Shown here: in pieces, positions 58,246 to 64,000 of the stretch | How positions within the stretch are numbered: position 1 is the first letter of the stretch | Layout: each line of letters opens with the position of its first letter | From: Epichloe hybrida | Taxonomy: Eukaryota > Ascomycota > Sordariomycetes > Hypocreales > Clavicipitaceae | Assembly (NCBI GenBank): GCA_019022495.1 | Contig: JAFEKR010000004.1 | Coordinates: forward strand, 372,001-436,000 | DNA length: 64,000 bases | Direction of reading: 5' to 3' | Made by a program: the position numbers and the translations under genes | The notes under the pieces: generated by a model | Seen by the model: the letters and a program-made list of their open reading frames with translations, nothing else | Databases searched by the model: none | What the model was told of the DNA's origin: nothing

Positions 58246-59129
58246 TATTATCCTAACCTTACTAGTCTTTAAAGGCTACCTATAAATAATAAATAAGTTA
58301 TTACTAAGTATCTCTATTATTTAATATGCTAAAGTAATTCGTAAAGCCACTAATAAAGTCCATTACTATCTAGCTTTATAGTAGGTTTATAACGCCCTTA
58401 GAGCCTAGAATAGTTCTAATATAGTGCCTATATATTAGTTACCTTTATAAGCTAATATATATATATAGAGAGAGAAAGGTAGCTAGTATAGCCCTTATAA
58501 GCTACTTACTACTAATAAAGAGACTTATACTATTAATATACCCTATAGCCTAGTAAGGTTTTGCTCTATAGTAGTAAAGCCCTATTATAAAGACCTATAT
58601 ACTATAGAGGGGCTAGAGTAGTAGGAGATAAAGCCTTATAATCCGCTAGAGTAATAGCTAAGTAATATAAAGGAAGAAGAAGCTATATAACTAACTACTA
58701 CTAATAAAAGAGATTCTCTAATAGAAGATAGTAAAGAGTTATAAATACTAGCTAAGAGAAAGCAAGGGAGACTAAGAAAGGCCCTTATAGTGTAATTTAT
58801 AAGTATAGGAGAGTCTAATAAAAAGGCTTATAAAGCCTAAAAGGCCCTAAGGGGAAGCTATTAAGTTAAAGACTTATTACTATGCCTTAAAGGAATAAAA
58901 GTAAGGAAAAGAAAACCTTATAGCCCTAAGAAGGATATTAGCCTAGTTTAGCTTTATATACTTATAAATAAAGATTAAGAGAAGGCCTTTATTTAAGAGA
59001 TTATAACTAGAGGGATACTAAGTATAGCATTCCTTATAGTAAAGGAAGAGGCTAATTAGAACCTTGCCCTTTAGCTTTACTAAGAAGGAAGGATTATAAC
59101 CCTAGGAAAACCCTTTAAGTAGTCTAATT

Positions 59130-59900
59130 AAGCTAAGATTAACGCTTTATAAGCTTATAATATATTTAAATTTATCAAGTTTAACCTAGTAAAGCACGGA
59201 GGCTATAGAATCTTTGATTCTTATATAGTCAGAGAAATTAAAGGCAAAGGAACGGACTTGCCGTATAAGAAATCCTATCTCATTATATAAGGCTATAATA
59301 ACAAAGGAAAGGAATTTATCCTAACGCAATCGCTAACAATTTAACAAGTAAGCTAATAACTTATTATAGCTATTGCTTTATTATTAAGAAAAAGAGGCAT
59401 TTACCTTTGGATTTGCAATATTACGCAAGCTTACACTTAATTGCACACAGTGCTAATAAGGCTAATTATTATGAGATTGCTAAAGCAAATTATATATCTC
59501 TTTCTAGAAGGGACTATAATTAAATTAATTAGACCTCCTTACGGGATTACAAAGGCTAGAACCTACTAGTAAGTAATGTACTTCTATTACCACAGGGATA
59601 ACCTTAATATAATAACCTTAACCTACAATCCCTACTTATTAATTATAGCCCTGAATAATAAGAACCTCTTTAGTATTATTAGAATGCAAACCAATAATAC
59701 ATTAGGCCTAAGTAATAATAACTTCTTTTAAAAAGAAGAGAAAGAGCTCTAGAAGGCTAATTTCATAGCTAAAGAAAAGCACTAATTAACTACTAAGAAT
59801 CCCCTTATCTTTAATAAGTGTATCTTAACCTAAAACACTAATAATTTATTAATCTTAACCTAGAAGGGCTAGAGTTAGAAGATTAAGGAAGTTAATCCTT
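59130..59900 (+). pseudogene. copia A el4 reverse transcriptase, decayed
   Basis: Ile-Phe-Lys-Phe-Ile-Lys-Phe-Asn-Leu-Val-Lys-His near 59160, then Arg-Ile-Phe-Asp-Ser-Tyr-Ile-Val, Lys-Gly-Lys-Gly-Thr and Ile-Leu-Thr-Gln-Ser near 59315. The active-site stretch near 59683-59705 reads Met-Gln-Thr-Asn-Asn-Thr-Leu. Confidence 0.86.
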
Positions 59901-60094
59901 AATCCCTAATAGTAAAGTAAGACTACGTAGAATAATAAGCCTAAGGAAGCTATATTATAACTATGTGTTAACTAGAAGCTTCCTATAACCTATTAATTAT
60001 AGCTTAACACTAAGAACCCTCTAGGGAAAATATTATATACCTTAATAAACACCTTAAGTAGTAGATTAAGAATTAATAACACGGACTATAATAC

Positions 60095-60640
60095 ATCCCT
60101 TTAGTTCTTAAAGAGGCAAAGCTCTTTATGTTTGTAAATAGATTACTTGCTAATAATAAGGATTTGAGCTTATAGATTAGATACGTGATTATAATTAGCA
60201 ATAAGATAATGCAAGATAATAATACCTTTATTATAAAAGGTAATATTATTATATATAGCTTAATAAAGAGTAAGAGAGTTACTTATAGCGCGCTTACCTC
60301 TAAGTTATATAGTATAGTTTAAGGCGTAGATATTGCTTACGTAATTTCCATAACTCTATATTAGATCACGGATTGATTAAAGATACCTTGAATTCCTACG
60401 ATTCTCTATACTAATTCTTTTTTATTATATAAATATCTTATAAAGCTAGGAATTACAAAGAAGAAGAGACTAATAATTAATATTATAGCCCTTTGTTAAT
60501 TATACGAAAGGCATAAGATTTATGAAGTTAGATGGATTAATAGCAATGATAATCTAGCGAATATAATAATAAAAGCATTACTAAATTTATTACTTTCCTC
60601 TTTAATTAATTTAAATGAATTAATGATTTATGTTAAAGGA
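60095..60640 (+). pseudogene. copia A el4 RNase H, decayed
   Basis: Lys-Glu-Ala-Lys-Leu-Phe-Met-Phe-Val-Asn near 60108, Leu-Ala-Asn-Asn-Lys-Asp-Leu-Ser-Leu, Lys-Ser-Lys-Arg-Val-Thr-Tyr-Ser-Ala-Leu, then the C-terminal Trp-Ile-Asn-Ser-Asn-Asp-Asn near 60530. A tail and purine tract follow to 60838. Confidence 0.83.
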
Positions 60641-60838
60641 TAGGTAAAGAGACCTGTGATATTAGGAGACAGGAGCTTAGGTAAGGACTAATGGATTAAT
60701 TTAATTAACTAATGCTATAATAGCTAATTAGAGTAGTGAATTCCTATTAAGGGATTTACTAGTGTATACTTTCCTTTAATCTAATTTTTATTACGTTTTT
60801 AAGCTCTTTAGCTACAAAGGAAAAAGAGAGATTACTAG

Positions 60839-61094
60839 TGTTAATTCCTTTGGATTTTCATTAGTTTAATTGTGGCTAAAGACTAGACTAATTATAGGTC
60901 TGGCGCGATGCACGTAATATAATTAGCTGCATTAATTCGCCACCCCCTTTTATGCCCTATATACGGATTTCGCTTACTTTTCTAGCATCTAGACTTTCCC
61001 TCTCTTCTCCCTCCTTCCTAGCTAGCTAACTAACTATTATTGACTTTAATTATACGGGATTTATTACCTGCGTAGGACCTTGGTGCAACCAACA
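60839..61094 (+). repeat. 3-prime LTR of copia A el4
   Basis: 256 bp. The inner half is converted (CATTAGTTTAATTGTGGCT); the outer end is preserved (TACGGGATTTATTACCTGCG, CCTTGGTGCAACCAACA). Confidence 0.94.
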
Positions 61095-61177
61095 CTAACT
61101 ACTAGCTAAAAAAAACTACACTACAAATACAAAATTTTCCTAAAAACTACACTAACTACACTACAAACAATACTCTG

Positions 61178-61760
61178 GCTATAGCTAACTTAGTTATAAT
61201 AGTACTATACTATAGAAGAAGACCCTTACTTATTAATAATAAGCTAGATATAGATATAGATAAGGAATAGAAGAAATATTAGGAGAACTAGTATAATAAG
61301 GAGAGGCTAGCCTAAAGTAAATATATTAGAGAACTAACTAAAAACTAACTACCCTCCTATAATCCAAAGGAAATCTAGGAATTTTATACTAATATAAATA
61401 AGTATATCTCTTTAATAATTATCTAACTATATATAGAAAAGATAGACCTAAATAAGTTCCTATTTTAAAGAAAGGTTCCTAGGGTGGTTTTACCCTTATA
61501 TAGCTATAGTTAAGCTATAGAAGACTAATACTATATACTAGTTAATTATAGTAAATATAACTATAAGTAACCTTGGTAGTAATAGCCTACTAACATATAG
61601 GAGGTAAGGCTAGCCCTAAATAAACCTTAAAAAGTAAAATATTTAGCTAAATAGTTCCTTAGTATAAGATAACTCTAATATTACTTATTAGTATAAGAGC
61701 TAGCTATAAGATAGCTTAGAATACCTCTAGACCTAGGCTAACTTTATTAATAAATAGAAA
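61178..61760 (+). pseudogene. Tad-like LINE, 3-prime half of the RT protein
   Basis: Continues 23234 across hAT-c. One frame reads Tyr-Ile-Arg-Glu-Leu-Thr-Lys, then Glu-Lys-Ile-Asp-Leu-Asn-Lys-Phe-Leu-Phe near 61436-61470, then Arg-Lys-Val-Pro-Arg-Val-Val-Leu-Pro-Leu-Tyr-Ser-Tyr at 61470-61510. This corresponds to the Gly-x-Phe-Leu...Val-Pro-Gly-Val...Cys-x-Cys C-terminal segment of fungal Tad/I-clade LINE proteins, with both Cys now Tyr. The LINE end is placed by loss of this pattern near 61750. Confidence 0.78.
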
Positions 61761-63092
61761 ACCTCCTAATTATAAATCTAGTATAAGGGATAAAATAGAT
61801 AGTATAAGCATAAAGGTAAGCTAGGGGAGGGACTAATTTTATAATTTATAATTATAATAAAGAATATTTAGGTCTAGAACTATTATTAAATTAATTTTAA
61901 CTATAAACTCTAGGTATTATAAGTCTTACTAGCTTACTACTACTCTTACTTTAAACTAAAATTAAGCTACTACCTTATTTCTTCTCTAGGATAGAAATTA
62001 TACTTATAGCTACCTAGTTATAACTCTTTATAAGAATAACAGTAAGTAGGAGATAGTTTATCTTTACTATATATATATTAAGGTATATAAGCTAAAAGAT
62101 AAGCTTAGTATACTATTCCTTGGAGAAACTAGCTTACTCTAGGCTTACTACTAAGGTGCTTTATTTTTTCTTTACTTAATTACTAGTATAAAGCTTCTTA
62201 ACCTAGTTTTAGAAGCTTTCTAGAGTTTATTAAAAAGGATATTAAAGCTAAAATAAACTTACTACTAAGCTAAAGTAAACTTACCTTACCTTTATTAGCT
62301 ATAGAAGCCTAGGTCCTAACTAACTACTAGTGCTTATTTTAGTTACTAGATATATTTAACTATATAGTAAATTAGATATAAAACTAAGCTAGAATAAAGG
62401 TAATTATTACCTAGTAGTATTAATAGTTTTAAACCTAATAGTTAAAACATATATTAGTAGCTACCCCTATTTAGTAAGTTAGCCCTATTACTAAGCTAGA
62501 GTAAGGCTAACTTACTAATAATAAAATAGTACTAATACCTAAGGTCCTAAATTAAATAAGACTTATAGGATACATATTAGACTTCTCTTAGTATACTAAG
62601 CTAAGGCAAATTAGCAGTAGACTAGGCCTAGAATAGAGGTAAATATAACTTATAAATAGACCCTTTTCTATTACCTATATGTATTACTTCTTAGTTATAG
62701 ACTTCCTTAGGAAGTCCTTATACTTATAGAATTCCTAGGTAAATTAAAGCTAGATAAGTAGTAATACTAAAGTACTTATAGCTTCTAGCGCTATTATACT
62801 AGATTTGTTCTAAATCTATAGTAAATATTAGCAAATGACCTAACCCTAGCCTAGGATAGCCTTAAACAGCTAGAAAGAAAAGAAGAACCTATAGAAAGTT
62901 TGATGTAAAGAGAAATAAAACTAGGTGCTTAGACTTTACTAGACGTACGAGGCAGAGGCAGGCCGGAGATAGCTAAAAAGTGGGGCTACAGAAGAGTTAG
63001 CGCGAAAGTAAATAAGAAGTGAATTAACGCTATAAATCTAGATTTACTTTACCCTAGCCTAAAGCAAAGAGACTTAGGATAAATATGTTATT
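61761..63092 (+). other. unassigned decayed sequence
   Basis: AT-rich RIP-mutated stretch. One plus-strand frame at about 61925-62215 gives a protein-like reading with stops only at TAA/TAG (for example Ser-Tyr-Leu-Val-Ile-Thr-Leu-Tyr-Lys-Asn-Asn-Ser-Lys, later Leu-Phe-Leu-Gly-Glu-Thr-Ser-Leu-Leu), but I do not recognise a family. Bases 62940-63020 are richer in CG (GACGTACGAGG, GGCCGG). No LTR, terminal repeat or RNA gene was seen. Confidence 0.4.
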
Positions 63093-63107
63093 ACACTAAA
63101 ATAGGAC

Positions 63108-63846
63108 CCCTCCCGGGCACGAGGTAAAACTGCTTAAATTATAGATCTCTATTTTTCAACACCTTTTCCAAATATCTAGCCTTCTTCTCTAGCTTTTTAT
63201 TTCCCTTCTTTTTCTTACTTTTCCTAAATTCCTTAATATTTTCTTTGGTTTTTTAAATTTCCTTTTTATCTAGAATTTCCTTAGATTTTTAGATAGCTAT
63301 TAGGTTCTATAGCCTAGTAGTTATAGCCCCTAGCTTATGGTTACCCTTAGCTATGCTATTTTCTAATCAGTTAGTTATTAATTAGTTGATTAGTAGCCCT
63401 TGACCTACCTGTGAATTCGAATTAGAGTGGAGTTAAGTAAGGATAAGTTGTGTTTTTTTTTGGTTTGCCTTAGAGCTTTGAAGGATAAGTTATAAGATAG
63501 AAGAGATATAGAGAGATAGAACAAACACGGTCGCAGAGAGGGAATCACGTTAATTTATACTATAAGTAAAACTTAAATGGATTTGAGTTTAACTATAGTT
63601 ATGAATTATAACTCTTGCGTAATCATAGCTACAAATTTTGTTATAAACTTTGTATTAACTTTTTAGCCCCTAAATTTATAGCTTAAAGCTTATTCCTTTT
63701 ATATTTTACCTAATGCTATAGTAATGATTGAATTTAGTTGTTATATATGGCACTAGCTAGGTATTGCTAGTAATTCTTTTGGTTCCTTGAAAATTAGATG
63801 CATTGGCCATAGCCAATGACCCCAAAAAAAATTAAAAATCAATAAA
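63108..63846 (+). mobile_element. LINE-tail or SINE-like insertion, copy 2
   Basis: 739 bp with a perfect 15-bp target duplication ACACTAAAATAGGAC (63093-63107 and 63847-63861). The 3-prime end has the hairpin CATTGGC-CATA-GCCAATG at about 63802-63819, then CCCCAAAAAAAATTAAAAATC. The last 480 bases match copy 1 at 36198-36711; the first 250 are extra. The first part starts CCCCTCCCGGGCACG. On its minus strand 63160-63290 is Lys/Glu-rich, but I cannot show a gene. A 5-prime-truncated LINE 3-prime region is the simplest reading; a SINE is possible. Confidence 0.82.
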
Positions 63847-63861
63847 ACACTAAAATAGGAC

Positions 63862-64000
63862 TAGAAAGGGCTTATTTTATATATTTTTCCTTTCTTTTTT
63901 CTTTTTAATAAGATAAGGCTAGTGTAAGCTAGTAATAAATACTTACAATAGGAAATATACTAAGTAGCGTAAACCTATTATAGGGCTAGCGCTAGCCTGT
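63862..64000. other. end of window, nothing assigned
   Basis: AT-rich sequence following the right target copy of the LINE-tail element, presumably the continuation of 61761-63092. Short perfect palindrome-like GGGCTAGCGCTAGCC near 63983. No frame or repeat supported. Confidence 0.4.

Larger units (their letters stand above)
54501..61094 (+). mobile_element. copia A el4, complete, with leader deletion
   Basis: 6594 bp, LTRs 54501-54756 and 60839-61094, target CTAAC at 54496-54500 and 61095-61099. About 165 bp are missing from the end of the leader near 55400-55405 compared with el1 and el2, which accounts for its shorter length. Diagnostic indels match different sister copies along the element (see findings). 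Confidence 0.95.
23235..61177 (+). mobile_element. hAT-type element hAT-c, 38 kb span with nested retrotransposons
   Basis: Perfect 8-bp duplication GCTATAGC at 23227-23234 and 61178-61185, and inverted ends CAGAGTATTG at 23235 and CAATACTCTG at 61168-61177. Joining the flanks restores one LINE. The element's own sequence is 23235-24171, 44943-46027, 54151-54500 and 61095-61177, about 2.4 kb. It has the same terminal arrays, 10-bp array and minisatellite plan as hAT-a and no coding frame. Three retrotransposons sit in it: copia A element C in the minisatellite, copia B 2b near the middle, and copia A el4 in the right subterminal array. Confidence 0.9.

Noticed and set aside
63360..63430. tRNA-like A and B boxes at the start of the shared part of the LINE-tail copies
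   Set aside because: An ATTCGAATT word resembles a B box in copy 2, but copy 1 lacks it at the same place and the spacing to any A box is poor.
1..64000. Host protein-coding genes, rRNA or tRNA
   Set aside because: Every recognisable coding stretch belongs to a transposable element; no conserved RNA gene sequence was seen on either strand.

Overview
The window is wall-to-wall transposable elements from an AT-rich, heterochromatic part of what looks like a filamentous ascomycete genome (Pezizomycotina). I see no host gene, tRNA, rRNA or CRISPR array. The element types (Ty1/copia, a Ty3/gypsy chromovirus with a C-terminal chromodomain, a Tad-like LINE and hAT-type DNA elements) are typical of such fungi. 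The damage is typical of repeat-induced point mutation (RIP): near-saturating C-to-T and G-to-A change, CA and TG replaced by TA, and reading frames broken almost only by TAA and TAG at former Gln and Trp codons. The longest surviving open frame is about 97 codons.

Layout. (1) 1-21249 is one minus-strand copia element (family B, copy 2a), running off the left edge. It is split by a complete plus-strand copia family A element (el1, 232-6989), a 538-bp insertion that escaped RIP (8126-8663), and a complete Ty3/gypsy chromovirus (11158-19699) that itself carries a hAT-type element (15274-17207). (2) 21250-21645 is the end of another hAT-type element (hAT-b) into which copia 2a jumped. (3) 21646-23234 and 61178-about 61760 are two halves of one Tad-like LINE reverse transcriptase. 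(4) Between them lies one 38-kb hAT-type insertion (hAT-c, 23235-61177, 8-bp target duplication GCTATAGC at both ends). Only about 2.4 kb of it is its own sequence. The rest is copia A element C (24172-44942, itself holding el2, el3 and a LINE-tail insertion), copia B copy 2b (46028-54150, holding hAT-d) and copia A el4 (54501-61094). (5) 61760-63107 is decayed sequence I cannot assign, followed by a second LINE-tail copy (63108-63846).

Target-site duplications can be read at both ends of nearly every insertion: 5 bp for the LTR elements, 8 bp for the hAT elements, 15 bp for the LINE tails. The insertion order is therefore secure: LINE, then hAT-b and hAT-c, then copia B, copia A element C and gypsy, then the innermost copia A copies, hAT-a and hAT-d. 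Nothing here is likely to be active. What encodes proteins are pseudogenes of gag, protease, integrase, reverse transcriptase and RNase H.

The most interesting signals are: every complete LTR element keeps its outer LTR edges much less mutated than its inner LTR edges, as if RIP fades close to the borders of a duplicated copy; a family of non-coding hAT-like elements has short terminal CTACA or TTACA arrays and internal 100-bp minisatellites that all carry a GACCCACTTT-like motif; and one hAT insertion has mismatched target sites and a deletion of host-element sequence.
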